Shown here in pieces: positions 1 to 13,555 of a DNA stretch of 64,000 bases (its first letter is position 1; every line of letters begins with the position of its first letter). A program made the translations under genes and the position numbers. Source of the DNA: Tessaracoccus flavus (GTDB lineage: Bacteria; Actinomycetota; Actinomycetes; Propionibacteriales; Propionibacteriaceae); the NCBI RefSeq assembly GCF_001997295.1, contig NZ_CP019605.1, positions 1,736,001 through 1,800,000 of the forward strand, given 5' to 3'. The notes under the pieces were generated by a model. The model did no database searches, was not told the origin of the DNA, and worked only from the letters and a program-made list of their open reading frames with translations.

Positions 1-1370
1 ACGAACGTATGACCCTCCTCCGCGTCGGCGAGCACGACCTCGAGCGCCAGCCGCACGCGGGACAGCTCACCGCCGGACGCGACCCTGCCCAGCGGTGCCG
101 GCGTCGAGCCCGGGTTGGCCGAGAACAGCAGTTCGATCCGGTCGGCGCCGTGGGGGCCGAGGTCGGCATCGGAGATATCGAAGCGGAGCCGGGCGTGCGG
201 CATGGCCAGCGCGCTCAGCTCGCGCGTGACCTGCTCCTCCAGGGTCGCGGCGGCCTCGCGCCGACGGGCGGAGATCATGGCCGCGTCGGCCGCCAGTTGC
301 TCGTCGAGCTCCTCGACACGACGGCGCAGCTCCCCGATCCGCTCGTCGCTGCCCACGAGTTCGACGAGCCGGGCGGCCGACTCCCGCGCCCACTGCAGCA
401 CCTCGTCGACGCTGTGACCGTACTTCCTGGTGAGGCAGGCCAACTGCGACCGCCGCTGCCCCACGGCCTCGAGCCGAAGCGGGTCGGCCACAAGGTCGGC
501 GACGTAACCCGCCACGTCGCCCGCGAGGTCCGCCGCGAGCATGCCCAGCTCCACCGCCCGGTCGGCCAACTGCTGGGCAGCCTCGTCCCGGCCAGCGAGC
601 TGGGCGAGCGCCTTCCGTGACTCGCCGATCAGCGCCACCGCCGACGGCGCATCGAAGTTGTCCTCGGCCCCGCTCATCGCTTCCTGCGCGGCGGCCGCCA
701 GGGCGCGCAGGTCGTCGAGGTCCACGAGTCGGGCCTGTTCCGCCGCCAGGGCCTCATCTTCGCCGGGTTGCGGGTCGACCCCCTCGATCTCGCTCAGGCC
801 GAACCGGAGCATGTCCGCCTCACGGGCACGAGCCATGGACTCGTCCTCAAGGCGGGCGAGCTCCGCGGCCGCGGCCCGGCGCTCCGTGAAAGCGGCGCGG
901 TAACGTTCAAGTTCGGCGGGTTGGGCGTAGGCGTCCAGCACCTCCCGCTGCCGTTCTGGGGAAGAGAGTCGGATCTGCTCCGACTGGCCGTGGATGGTGG
1001 CGATCTCCCCGATGACGTCCGCGAGCGCGGTGACGGGGACCCCCGCCCCGCCCAGCACGGCACGGGACCGGCCCTGGGCCGAGACCTGCCGCAGGGTGAC
1101 CAACTCGTCGCCGTCGATGTCCCCGCCGAGATCTCGCACGCGATCGGCGACGGGCGGCGGGACCAGCCAGCGCCCCTCGACCACAGCCTTCGGCTGCCCG
1201 TGGCGCACCACACCGGCGTCCCCGCGCGCCCCGAGAAGCTGCCCAAGCCCCGCCACGATCATGGTCTTGCCGGCGCCTGTCTCGCCCGTGAGCGCCGTGA
1301 GCCCCGGCCCCAGTTCGAGCGTGGCCTCCTCGACGACCCCGAAGCCGGTGAGCCTCAGTGACTCGAGCAT
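1..1370 (-). CDS. recN: DNA repair protein RecN (partial, C-terminus beyond window start)
   Basis: SMC-like ATPase that acts in double-strand break repair. Translating the minus strand from the ATG at 1370 gives MLESLRLTGFGVVEEATLEL, then Walker A GETGAGKT at residues 29-36, a long Arg/Ala/Glu-rich coiled-coil region, and near the window edge the ABC signature ASGGELSR at about residue 430. The reading frame is still open at base 1, so roughly the last 100 residues, including Walker B, lie outside. The start codon overlaps the nadK stop (ATGA), so the two are translationally coupled. The tlyA-nadK-recN order matches the mycobacterial block Rv1694-Rv1696, which supports the assignment. Confidence 0.95.
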   Translation of the reverse strand, partial: MLESLRLTGFGVVEEATLELGPGLTALTGETGAGKTMIVAGLGQLLGARGDAGVVRHGQPKAVVEGRWLVPPPVADRVRDLGGDIDGDELVTLRQVSAQGRSRAVLGGAGVPVTALADVIGEIATIHGQSEQIRLSSPERQREVLDAYAQPAELERYRAAFTERRAAAAELARLEDESMARAREADMLRFGLSEIEGVDPQPGEDEALAAEQARLVDLDDLRALAAAAQEAMSGAEDNFDAPSAVALIGESRKALAQLAGRDEAAQQLADRAVELGMLAADLAGDVAGYVADLVADPLRLEAVGQRRSQLACLTRKYGHSVDEVLQWARESAARLVELVGSDERIGELRRRVEELDEQLAADAAMISARRREAAATLEEQVTRELSALAMPHARLRFDISDADLGPHGADRIELLFSANPGSTPAPLGRVASGGELSRVRLALEVVLADAEEGHTF

Positions 1371-2266
1371 CACTTCTCGCTTCGCTTGCGCCATCCCTCG
1401 ACGGGCAGCGCGAACTTCTTGACCAGGCGCGTGGTGAACGGCTGCTCGCTCAGGCGGGCGATCCGGGTCTGGTGATCATCCGAGGTGACGACGACGCGCT
1501 CCCCCGGCTGGAGTTCATGGCTGCGCCGGCCGTCGCACCACAGGATGCCGAGCGTGGGGGCGTAGTCCGGGGTGTCAAGTTCCACGGTCGAGCTGGGGCT
1601 GAGCACCATGGGTCGGTTGAACAGCGCGTGGGCGGCCAACGGAACCACCAGCATCGCCTGGACGTCGGGCCAGATGACCGGGCCGCCGGCGGAGAATCCG
1701 TAGGCCGTCGATCCCGTCGGCGTCGACACCAGCACCCCGTCGCAACCCCACCGCGACAGCGGCCGGCCATCGATACTGACCAGCACGTTGAGCATCCGCT
1801 CACGCGCGAGCTTCTCCATGGACACTTCGTTGACCGCGGGGGATGTCCAGGACACCGACCCATCCGCCGCGATCACCTTCACGCGTAGCGCCAGCCTCTC
1901 CTCGACGAGGTACTGGCGGCGCTCCACGACTGCGGGTAGGGCATGGATGTCGGAGGGCTCAAGCTCCGCGAGGAACCCGACGTGTCCCAGGTTGACGCCA
2001 AGCAGCGGCACCCCCAACGGGAGAGCCCACTCGGCGGCGCGGAGAATGGTGCCGTCCCCTCCGAAGACGACCGCCAGTTCCGCCGGGGTACCGTCGAGGG
2101 GGGCGATTCGGGCGTCGGGCACCAGCGGTTGCAGACGCTCGATGTCGCTGTCGAAAACGAGGAACGCGAACCCCATGGCATGGAGGTCGCCCATGAAGAC
2201 GGCGGCCTTCTCCAATGCCTCCTCGCGCTCGGGATGGACGAGCACGGCAATGGTTCGCTGGTTCAC
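1370..2266 (-). CDS. nadK: NAD kinase
   Basis: ATP- or polyphosphate-dependent NAD kinase that makes NADP in the cytosol. The 298-residue protein has the signature GGDGT at residues 69-73 followed by ILRAAE, then NLGHVGFLAELE, and the later TPTGSTAYGFSAGGPV block that forms the NAD pocket. The length is normal for the family. It lies 9 bp downstream of tlyA and overlaps recN by an ATGA, so it is the middle gene of a coupled tlyA-nadK-recN unit. The ATG at 2266 begins MNQRTIAVLVHPER, a typical N-terminus. Confidence 0.96.
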   Translation of the reverse strand: MNQRTIAVLVHPEREEALEKAAVFMGDLHAMGFAFLVFDSDIERLQPLVPDARIAPLDGTPAELAVVFGGDGTILRAAEWALPLGVPLLGVNLGHVGFLAELEPSDIHALPAVVERRQYLVEERLALRVKVIAADGSVSWTSPAVNEVSMEKLARERMLNVLVSIDGRPLSRWGCDGVLVSTPTGSTAYGFSAGGPVIWPDVQAMLVVPLAAHALFNRPMVLSPSSTVELDTPDYAPTLGILWCDGRRSHELQPGERVVVTSDDHQTRIARLSEQPFTTRLVKKFALPVEGWRKRSEK

Positions 2267-2275
2267 ATGCCCAGC

Positions 2276-2992
2276 CTAGCCAGTGAACTTGATGAAGTAT
2301 TCGACGTTACCCGCAGACCCCGGCAGCACGCTCTGCCCCCGCCAGACCTCGCGCCAGCCGAATTGCGCCGCGGCCGCAGCGATCCTGTCCACCGCTTCGA
2401 CGCGCAGCGCAGGATCCCGCACGATCCCTCCCGACCCGAGCCGTTCCCGACCCACCTCGAACTGTGGCTTGACCAACAGCAGGGCTGAGCCACCCGCGGC
2501 CAACGTCGGGGCGAGGCTGGGCAGCAGCAGCGACAGGGAGATGAACGAGACATCGCCGACGATGAGGTCGACGGGGTGGCCGTCCAGGTGATCGAGGGTC
2601 AGATCCCTCAGGTTCAGTCCTTCCCGAACTCGCACGCGGGGATCTCCTTGGAGACTGTCGACCAGCTGCCCGTGCCCGACGTCCACCGCGTAGACGGTCT
2701 CGGCGCCGCGCTCCAGGCAGACCTGCGTGAATCCGCCTGTGCTGGCGCCGGCGTCGAGGACGCGGCCGGGCACCGCGGTTCCGGACTGGTCGAGCGCCCC
2801 GATGAGCTTGTGCGCGGCGCGCGAGACCCAGCCGTCGGTGGTGGAGCTCAGGGCGTCGTGGTCGCCCACGGCCTGCGAAGCCTTGCCCGCGGGCTTGCCG
2901 TTGACCGAGACGAGACCCTCCCGGATGAGAGAGGCGGCGTGGGTCCTCGACCGGGCCAGGCCCCGCTCGACGAGTGCCAGATCCAGTCTCAT
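2276..2992 (-). CDS. tlyA: TlyA family rRNA 2'-O-methyltransferase (hemolysin-like)
   Basis: SAM-dependent methyltransferase. In mycobacteria TlyA makes 2'-O-methylcytidine in 16S and 23S rRNA and affects capreomycin sensitivity. The 238-residue protein has an N-terminal S4 RNA-binding domain (about 1-60, MRLDLALVERGLARSRTHAA) and an FtsJ-like methyltransferase domain with the SAM motif VLDAGASTGGFTQ at 78-90. DVGHGQLVD, VGDVSFISL and LLVKPQFEVGRE follow. Its start overlaps the end of the small upstream gene by 4 bp. Whether both rRNAs are substrates here cannot be read from sequence. Confidence 0.93.
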   Translation of the reverse strand: MRLDLALVERGLARSRTHAASLIREGLVSVNGKPAGKASQAVGDHDALSSTTDGWVSRAAHKLIGALDQSGTAVPGRVLDAGASTGGFTQVCLERGAETVYAVDVGHGQLVDSLQGDPRVRVREGLNLRDLTLDHLDGHPVDLIVGDVSFISLSLLLPSLAPTLAAGGSALLLVKPQFEVGRERLGSGGIVRDPALRVEAVDRIAAAAAQFGWREVWRGQSVLPGSAGNVEYFIKFTG

Positions 2993-3198
2993 CGCCCCAT
3001 GCCGGGGATGCCCAGCTGGGAGACTCCTGGATCGTTGTTGAGGACAGCGGCAAGCACGCTCTGCGCCTCGCTCAGCCGGTCAGCCTGCTCCCCCAACGGT
3101 AGCGAGTCGACGTCGTCGAGCGCCGCCATGGCGGCCTCGACGAGTTCGACCCGCCGCACGTCCGACGGCGCAGCGCTCCGCGGAGTCGGCGTGGTCAT
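2989..3198 (-). CDS. Small conserved protein between HAD phosphatase and tlyA
   Basis: A 69-residue protein beginning MTTPTPRSAAPSDVRRVELV, mostly helical and acidic, with no recognised motif. The ATG at 3198 was chosen because it overlaps the stop of the HAD gene (ATGA), and the stop overlaps the tlyA start. A longer frame exists to 3273 but lacks this logic. A similarly small gene sits at the same place in mycobacteria (Rv1693, between Rv1692 and tlyA). This makes it likely a real, translationally coupled gene of unknown function. Confidence 0.75.
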   Translation of the reverse strand: MTTPTPRSAAPSDVRRVELVEAAMAALDDVDSLPLGEQADRLSEAQSVLAAVLNNDPGVSQLGIPGMGR

Positions 3199-4184
3199 CG
3201 GAGCGTGTCCAGGGAGTTGAGGACCGCGCTGATGTCGCAGTCGTACCTCCACCTGGCCTGCAGAGCGGCCCACAGCGCGTCGAGCTGTTCATCACGGGTG
3301 ACGGGACGGGTGGACAGGTAGCCGCAACCGTTACTGAGATCAACTTCCTGGTAACCGCACACGATTCGCTGGCTCTGGAACTCCGCCTCCCGCGGCGGCT
3401 CGAGGAGCGCCGAGGCGTCGTAGCCGATGTAGGTCGGTCGGTACTCCGGAGCAGCCTCGGCGAGGTCGAGCTTGCCGTGGGCCCCGGTGAAGACGAACAA
3501 CGAATCCATCTGCACGTTGTTCGCGCCGAGAATGTCGGTGTCGGTGCGATCTCCCACGAAGATCGGACGCTCAGAGCCGAGGCGCAGGACCGTCTCGTCC
3601 AGCAAGGGTCTGAACGGTTTGCCCGCGATCTTCGGCTCGACGTCCACACACACGCGCACGACGGCCAGCTGCGAGCCCAGCCCCGGCACGATTCCGCGAT
3701 CGGACGGCCTGGTCAGGTCGGGGTTCGTGGCGTACCAGGCGGCGCCGCGCTGGACCGCCAACGCCGCTTCCTCCAACCGTTGCCACTCGATGGTCGGGTG
3801 GTAGCCCTGCACGACGGCCACCGGCTCGTCGTCAAGCGATCCGACGACGGTGAATCCCGCCTCGGTGAGTTGCTCCGCGAGCGCGGCAGTCCCCACGGCG
3901 AGGACAGTAGCCCCAGCGGGAAGGTCGTCGGCCAGCATCCGCAGGGTGGCCTGGGTGGAGTTGACCACATCGGCCCCGCCGGCGTGGATGCCCAGCTCGA
4001 CGAGATGCGCGGCCACCGCTGCCGGGGTACGCGCCGCGTTGTTGGTCACGAAACCGAGGCGAGTGCCTCGCGAACGCAGCTCATCCACCGCTTCCGGAAT
4101 CCCCTCCACGGCGACCGGTCCGAGGTAGATAACTCCGTCCAGGTCGAACAGCGCGGCGTCATAGTCCGCTGCCAGCGCCCTCAC
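3195..4184 (-). CDS. HAD-superfamily phosphatase, NagD/glycerol-3-phosphate phosphatase type
   Basis: 329-residue HAD hydrolase. Motif I FDLDGVIYLG carries the nucleophile Asp14 and general acid Asp16. Motif II is FVTNNAAR, and the C-terminal Mg-binding motif is VGDRTDTDILGA. The architecture is that of the NagD subfamily (C2 cap). The orthologous position in Mycobacterium tuberculosis, Rv1692, encodes a glycerol-3-phosphate phosphatase, so phospholipid glycerol recycling is a reasonable but inferred role. The C-terminal about 60 residues (after ALLEPPREAEF) extend beyond the catalytic core. It overlaps the TPR gene upstream and the 69-residue gene downstream by 4 bp each. Confidence 0.88.
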   Translation of the reverse strand: MRALAADYDAALFDLDGVIYLGPVAVEGIPEAVDELRSRGTRLGFVTNNAARTPAAVAAHLVELGIHAGGADVVNSTQATLRMLADDLPAGATVLAVGTAALAEQLTEAGFTVVGSLDDEPVAVVQGYHPTIEWQRLEEAALAVQRGAAWYATNPDLTRPSDRGIVPGLGSQLAVVRVCVDVEPKIAGKPFRPLLDETVLRLGSERPIFVGDRTDTDILGANNVQMDSLFVFTGAHGKLDLAEAAPEYRPTYIGYDASALLEPPREAEFQSQRIVCGYQEVDLSNGCGYLSTRPVTRDEQLDALWAALQARWRYDCDISAVLNSLDTLR

Positions 4185-6253
4185 TTGTCGTCCCCCTCGC
4201 CGTCGGGATCGATCTGATCGGCCTCAGCAGGAACGCTCCCGTCGGTCTCCTCGTCGTCGGAATCGCGCAGACGGTCCTCGTCGTCTTCCGAGTCGTCGTC
4301 CTCCTCGGAATCGTCCTCGTCGGAATCGTCCTCGGCCGCGTCATCGTCCTCGTCGGAGTCGTCGTCATCTGAGTCGTCATCCTCGTCGGAGTCGCCCTCG
4401 TCGTCGTCGTCGTCGGAGTCGTTCGGGTCGTCATCATCCGAGTCGTCGTCGCGGTCGCCCCACTCCACCTCGACGTCGTCCCAATCCTCGTCATCCTCGG
4501 CGTCGTCGTCTTCATCCTCCTCGTCCGGGGTGAAGTCCGGCAGTACCACCCCGTCGAGAGCAGCGATGCGGTCAGAAAGGTCGAGCACGCCACCCGGATC
4601 CATGGAGGCTGCGGACGTGAACCACTCCCGCGCGCCGGCGGTATCGCCATCGAGCTCCAGCATGTTCGCCAGCGCGTAGCGCAGCCTTGCCTGCGCCAAC
4701 GGAGACCCGATCTTCCGGCTGATAGCGGCCTTGAGCAGCCGGTACGCCTCAGCCTCTTGGCCGAGATCCCGACGGATGCCCGCCTCCACGAGTAGACACT
4801 CGATCCGCAGGTTGACGTCCTTGGTCGACTCATCGAGTTCGGCAAGGACCTCGAGCGCATCACGCGGGCGGCCCAGCGCCCGCTCGCAGTCGGCGATCAC
4901 GGGCAGGAGTTCGTCGCCTCCGGTCATGCGCCGGATTGCCCGGAACTCGCGGAGCGCGACGGCGTATTCTCCCGCCGCGTAGGCGGTCTCCGCCGCGGCC
5001 TCCCGCACGATGGGGAGCCGTCCCGCCCGACGGCGCGCCGCCTCGGCGTGCCGGAAGGCGAGTTCGGGGTCAACGTCGACAAGCTGGCCGGCGGCCCAGA
5101 TGTGGGCACCGACGATGTCGGCCAAATCCTTGGGCAGGCCCTTGAGCTCTGCCCGGACTCCGAACGGCAGTTCAGTATCGATGTAGTCGCGAGGCGTTTC
5201 CGGCTCGTCCTCACGCGGTGCGGTCCCTGGCCGATGAACCCTTTCCTCACGGTCGTCGTCGCGCCGTCTGTTGAAGGGCCGCTCGCCATCACCCCGTGGT
5301 CCGCGATCATCCCGATCGCCCCAGGAGCTACGCTCGCCTCCACGATCGTCGCGCCGGTCGTAGGAGCGACGCTCACCGTCCTGACGCGGGCCGCGGTTAT
5401 CGCGATCACCGAAGGATCGGCGCTCACCGCCACGGTTGTCGCGATCCCCATAGGGCCGCCGCTCACCGTCCTGACGGGGACCACGGTCATCGCGACGGGG
5501 CCCACGGTTGTCGCGATCGCCGTAGGGACGTCGCTCGCCGTCCTGACGGGGACCACGGTCGTCCCGACGTGGGCCGCGGTTGTCGCGGTCACCGAAGGAT
5601 CTGCGCTCACCGCCACGGTTGTCGCGATCCCCATAGGGACGGCGCTCACCGTCCTGGCGGGGACCACGGTCATCGCGACGGGGCCCACGGTTGTCGCGAT
5701 CACCATAGGATCGGCGCTCAACGCCACGGTTGTCGCGATCCCCATAGGGACGGCGCTCGCCGTCCTGGCGCGGGCCACGGTCGTCCCGACGGGGCCCACG
5801 GTTGTCGCGGTCACCGAAGGATCGGCGCTCTCCCCCGCGGTCGTCGCGGCTACCCCACGACCGACGCTCACCGTCCTGCCGCGGGCCGCGGTTGTCGCGA
5901 TCACCGAAGGATCTGCGCTCGCCGCCACGGTTGTCGCGGTCGCCATAGGATCGGCGCTCACCGCCGCGATTGTCACGGTCACCATAGGGACGGCGCTCGC
6001 CGTCCTGACGCGGGCCGCGGTTGTCGCGATCCCCAAAAGACCTGCGCTCGCCCCCGCGGTCGTCGCGGTTACCCCACGAACGACGCTCGCCGTCCTGACG
6101 CGGGCCCCGGTCGTCCCGGCGAGGGCCGCGGTTGTCTCGTCCACCGGATGATCGACGCTCCCCGTTTCCTCCCCTGTTCTCCCAGGGGCGTCCTCCGCGG
6201 TCGTCATCCCGACGGGGCCGGCGGTCGTCGTTCGGGGTCGATTCATCAGTCAT
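4181..6253 (-). CDS. TPR protein with N-terminal Arg/Asp/Gly repeats and polyacidic C-terminus
   Basis: A 690-residue protein in three parts. Residues about 15-340 are low-complexity repeats built from units such as GDRDNRGPRRDDRGPRQDG and ERRSFGDRDNRGG. Residues about 354-570 form a TPR-like helical domain (AHIWAAGQLVDVDPELAFRH onward). Residues about 575-690 are nearly all Asp, Glu and Ser. The start at 6253 (MTDESTPNDD) was chosen over an upstream ATG at 6382 because the extension would run through the rRNA terminator. The TPR core matches the position of Rv1691 in mycobacteria. The repeat count is likely variable between strains. Function is unknown; an RNA- or nucleoprotein-binding, condensate-forming role is only inferred from composition. 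Confidence 0.85.
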   Translation of the reverse strand: MTDESTPNDDRRPRRDDDRGGRPWENRGGNGERRSSGGRDNRGPRRDDRGPRQDGERRSWGNRDDRGGERRSFGDRDNRGPRQDGERRPYGDRDNRGGERRSYGDRDNRGGERRSFGDRDNRGPRQDGERRSWGSRDDRGGERRSFGDRDNRGPRRDDRGPRQDGERRPYGDRDNRGVERRSYGDRDNRGPRRDDRGPRQDGERRPYGDRDNRGGERRSFGDRDNRGPRRDDRGPRQDGERRPYGDRDNRGPRRDDRGPRQDGERRPYGDRDNRGGERRSFGDRDNRGPRQDGERRSYDRRDDRGGERSSWGDRDDRGPRGDGERPFNRRRDDDREERVHRPGTAPREDEPETPRDYIDTELPFGVRAELKGLPKDLADIVGAHIWAAGQLVDVDPELAFRHAEAARRRAGRLPIVREAAAETAYAAGEYAVALREFRAIRRMTGGDELLPVIADCERALGRPRDALEVLAELDESTKDVNLRIECLLVEAGIRRDLGQEAEAYRLLKAAISRKIGSPLAQARLRYALANMLELDGDTAGAREWFTSAASMDPGGVLDLSDRIAALDGVVLPDFTPDEEDEDDDAEDDEDWDDVEVEWGDRDDDSDDDDPNDSDDDDDEGDSDEDDDSDDDDSDEDDDAAEDDSDEDDSEEDDDSEDDEDRLRDSDDEETDGSVPAEADQIDPDGEGDDK

Positions 6254-6315
6254 ACCCCCATCATCCCAGCAGGCGGCCCCAGTGCCCAATCGGGACCTGA
6301 GCAGGGGCCGGACGC

Positions 6316-6347
6316 AAAAAACCCCCCGACCGTGGTCGGGGGGTTTT
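6316..6347 (-). terminator. rRNA operon 1 terminator
   Basis: A GC-rich hairpin (CCCCCCGACC, short loop, GGTCGGGGGG) is flanked by A-rich and T-rich runs, so it could end transcription in both directions. It lies just beyond the 5S gene. It also marks the left edge of the 5.7-kb segment repeated at 18136. Confidence 0.9.
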
Positions 6348-6359
6348 GTTTGTAAGTCC

Positions 6360-6475
6360 GGCGGCGTCCTAGTCTCCCACAAGGTCCCCCTTGCAGTACC
6401 ATCGGCGCTGAGAGGCTTAACTTCCGGGTTCGGGATGGGACCGGGTGTTTCCCTCTCGCTATGGCCACCGAAACA
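6360..6475 (-). rRNA. rrf: 5S ribosomal RNA, operon 1
   Basis: The reverse strand reads CGGTGGCCATAGCGAGAGGG onward, through CCGAACCCGGAAGTTAAGCC to GGGAGACTAGGACGCCGCC, a typical actinobacterial 5S of about 116 nt. The sequence is identical to the second copy at 18179. Confidence 0.95.
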
Positions 6476-6529
6476 CTATGGAGAGTGATCGGGCTCAGCT
6501 CGATTTGTGTTGAGTTGTGCTCCCGACCG

Positions 6530-6570
6530 TATCTCGGGAACCTCACAGTGGACGCGTAGCATCTTTGTAG
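6530..6570 (-). repeat. 3' arm of 23S processing stem (partner 9664-9703)
   Basis: This stretch is complementary, with only a few mismatches and one extra base, to 9664-9703 on the other side of the 23S gene. On the transcript the arms would form a roughly 40-bp helix enclosing the 23S RNA, as expected for RNase III processing of pre-23S rRNA. The same pair occurs in operon 2 at 18349-18389 and 21483-21522. Confidence 0.8.
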
Positions 6571-6572
6571 AA

Positions 6573-9662
<3,090 letters not shown>

Positions 9663-9663
9663 T

Positions 9664-9981
9664 CTACAAAGATGCTCGCGTCCACTGTGAAGTTCTCAAG
9701 ATACGGGCGGGCCCAGGTCGACCGACACCACAAAGTGCCACCCGGCGCTGGTCCGCGTAGAAGGCGCTGCCAAAGCAACCGACCCTTCAGGACCCAACAG
9801 CGTGCTCAGGTCTCAATCAGCCGGCTGCATTCCACTCCCGAAAACGGGTTGTACTAACAGACACGACATCAATCGACTTAATAATCAATGTTCCACATTC
9901 CGGTGCCTGCTCGCCCAGGAACGAACGCCCTGGAAACGAACATTGGACAGCAGCGCAACGCGCTCCTGCCAAAGGCTCCTT
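9664..9981 (-). other. 16S-23S internal transcribed spacer, operon 1 (no tRNA)
   Basis: About 320 nt between 16S and 23S. I see no tRNA-Ile or tRNA-Ala. It contains the 5' arm of the 23S processing stem (9664-9703), including a TTGAGAACTTCACAGTG segment resembling the rRNA leader motif. It differs from the copy-2 spacer at 9734, 9957 and 9972. Confidence 0.85.
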
Positions 9982-11506
<1,525 letters not shown>

Positions 11507-11725
11507 TATCGGTACAGGAAAACCTGTTTAACCGTCAACTGTGTTTGACACTGACAGGATCCAATTGCTGGATCTATCAATTAATCAAAGGAATCCGTAC
11601 CTGACCTAAACCAGGTGACGGGTTCGCACGCCTGCAGGACAAAAGCCCCACAAACAGTGCATTGCTTCTAGCACCAAACGAGGGACAAACCCCCACTCAA
11701 TGCTGAAATTTGGCATTGACTTTAA

Positions 11726-11746
11726 GCACGCTGTTGAGTTCTCAAG
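11726..11746 (-). promoter_or_regulatory. rRNA leader motif, operon 1
   Basis: The minus strand reads CTTGAGAACTCAACAGCGTG, the leader element widely seen upstream of actinobacterial 16S genes and usually linked to antitermination or processing. It lies downstream of the promoters and about 220 nt before the 16S 5' end. Confidence 0.65.
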
Positions 11747-11801
11747 TTTCGGGTGCGTCCCGCGCCTCATCTTCACGAATCGGCTTGGGGCAACTCGACC
11801 A

Positions 11802-12035
11802 ACCTTACTTTCAAACAATCCCCGATGTCAAATCGACGACCATCCAAAACTTCAGTTATCCGCCGCTACAGCGACCATCCCAACCTTACTCCCAGCGCCC
11901 AACCCAGTCAAATCGCTCTGACAAACGGATCGAACCACCAAAAACAGCCCAACCCCCAACTGACTAGGGGCTAAAGCACAAGACAGACGCTCACGCGGCT
12001 CGTCCTACGATACTCCCACCCACACACACCGTCAA
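11802..12035 (-). promoter_or_regulatory. Three tandem rRNA promoters, operon 1
   Basis: Three sigma70-like promoters are visible on the minus strand. Distal: TTGACG (12030-12035), 17-bp spacer, TATCGT (12007-12012). Middle: TTGACT (11906-11911), 17 bp, TAAGGT (11883-11888). Proximal: TTGACA (11826-11831), 18 bp, TAAGGT (11802-11807). The middle and proximal promoters share the frame GATTTGAC...AGTAAGGTTGG, suggesting internal duplication. The segment shared with operon 2 stops about 3 bp beyond the distal -35 box. Confidence 0.75.
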
Positions 12036-12038
12036 ATC

Positions 12039-12731
12039 GGGGGTACCACACACCGTGGATGACTCGGCCACCGAGGTGTCAGCCCTAGTGAACCTGCACC
12101 CGGTCTCCTAGGACGAGGGCCTGCGGGTTCAGGGGGCGTCCAACACAGCGCATGGCCAGAGCTTGGCCTCGTGCAGCACCGTATAGGCCGCGGCCTCTTT
12201 GCCCTCTCCCCCCGGTTGGGTTCCATCCCGGCTTTCCCGCTCCTGCGATCAGCACAACCGGACGCGGGAGTGCCTTGGGTCTCAGAGGACACGCCCCCAA
12301 CCTGTCAGTTCGCGGAGAACATGGCGGACGAGGAATCGACGGTGGGCGCCGCTTCCTCCGGACCCTCCGGCAGCGGATTCTGCACCCTCCACCTCGGCAC
12401 CATAGGAGCTCATCCGCCACAATCGCGACCAGCCCGCGACGGTCGTGGTCCCCCTCCGGCAGGCTGAGCGACCGTGCGTCTCTCGAACCCCAGATTCTTG
12501 GAGGTCGAATCGAGTGCAGGGACGACCCTCCGGCGTCCTTCTACCCTCCCAGGCACCCACGCCGTGGAAGACCTGGTGGACTTGGTCCGCGCGGTGCCCC
12601 ACCCGGCCAGACCAGCAAGTCAGTGGTACGCATCCCGGCCGTGCCGGCCAGGATGTAGGGGCACGGAAACCGCAGGCAGGACGAGGCCTCAGGCGCGTAG
12701 GTCGGGTGGACTTCGAGGGGATCCTCGTTGC
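12039..12731. other. Unassigned region upstream of rRNA operon 1
   Basis: About 690 bp with no frame that reads as a recognisable protein on either strand. The longest frames are Arg/Pro/Gly-rich and look like shadows. Given the transposase wreck next to it, it is probably decayed accessory DNA. I see no RNA gene or clear terminator in it. Confidence 0.5.
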
Positions 12732-13555
12732 TCACCATCCGCCGCCCGTGATCGCGTCGGTAGGTGCAATATCGGTCTCAGGGATGGGTTTGACCACGGA
12801 TCCTTTGGAGAGGTAGCGCCGCTCGTCGGTGGTCCAGTCGTCGTTGGTGTCGGCCAGCACCGTTCCGACGAGCCGGATAACGGCTGCTCGTTGGAAGATG
12901 CCCACGACGCCGGCTCTGCGTTTGACCTCCCCGTTGACCCCTCGAAGGGCTGGGTCGGCCAGATCTTGGTCCAGTGGGCGCGCGGGAACGTCGCAGAAGC
13001 GAGGACTTCGGCTCTGGCGTTGTTCATGTGGGCTCCGATCTTCGGGTAGCGGGCAGCGAGTGGTGCTCTCGCACCTGGTCCCCGGTCACGCCGACCGCCT
13101 CGTGGGTGGATTGAGACAAGGTCGTGCGGAACACCGCTGCAACCATCTCGGCCTGGGCCCGGGAGACGTGGGCCAGAAGGTTGCGGACGTAGTGGAGGCG
13201 GCAGCGTTCATGCGCAGCGCCCTGGAAACTTCGTCGGATCGCTGCGGTCAAGCCGGTGTGCAGGTCGGAGATCCAGCCGGGCCGGCCAGTTCGAGGCGCC
13301 GGGTCCGGAGCCAGCCGACCTCCTCTTCGAGACCGGCACCGACCCGAGACACCTCTGATTTGGAGACCCGGTGCCACCCAGCGCAACCACCAGGTCGTCG
13401 ACAGCGCTCGTCGAGAGGCCGTCGATGTCAGCCTCCATCACGACCGCGCAGAGCGCCCGGCCTATCCGTCGGCGGAGTACCAGCACCGACGGGAGGAACG
13501 AGCCCCAGCTAAGTTACGGGATCGCCACCTCGACCGTGTCAGCTTTCGACATGAC
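12732..13555 (-). pseudogene. IS256-family transposase remnant
   Basis: Reading the minus strand and switching frames recovers successive pieces of a mutator/IS256-type transposase. The pieces are MSKADTVEVAIP, then RIGRALCAVVMEADIDGLST with SAVDDLVVALGGTGS (about 13470-13370). Next come the core GLTAAIRRSFQGAAHERCRL with HYVRNLLAHVSRAQAEMV (about 13260-13130), and the C-terminal VNGEVKRRAGVVGIFQRAAV with RLVGTVLADTNDDW (about 12930-12790). At least two frameshifts and missing segments, including parts of the catalytic region, show it is dead. The N-terminus is short, so the 5' part has also been lost. Confidence 0.8.

Noticed and set aside
5048..6300. Long plus-strand frames (367 and 334 residues) and a 440-residue minus-strand frame
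   Set aside because: They are shadows of the repeat-rich 690-residue gene; tandem GC-rich repeats keep all frames open.
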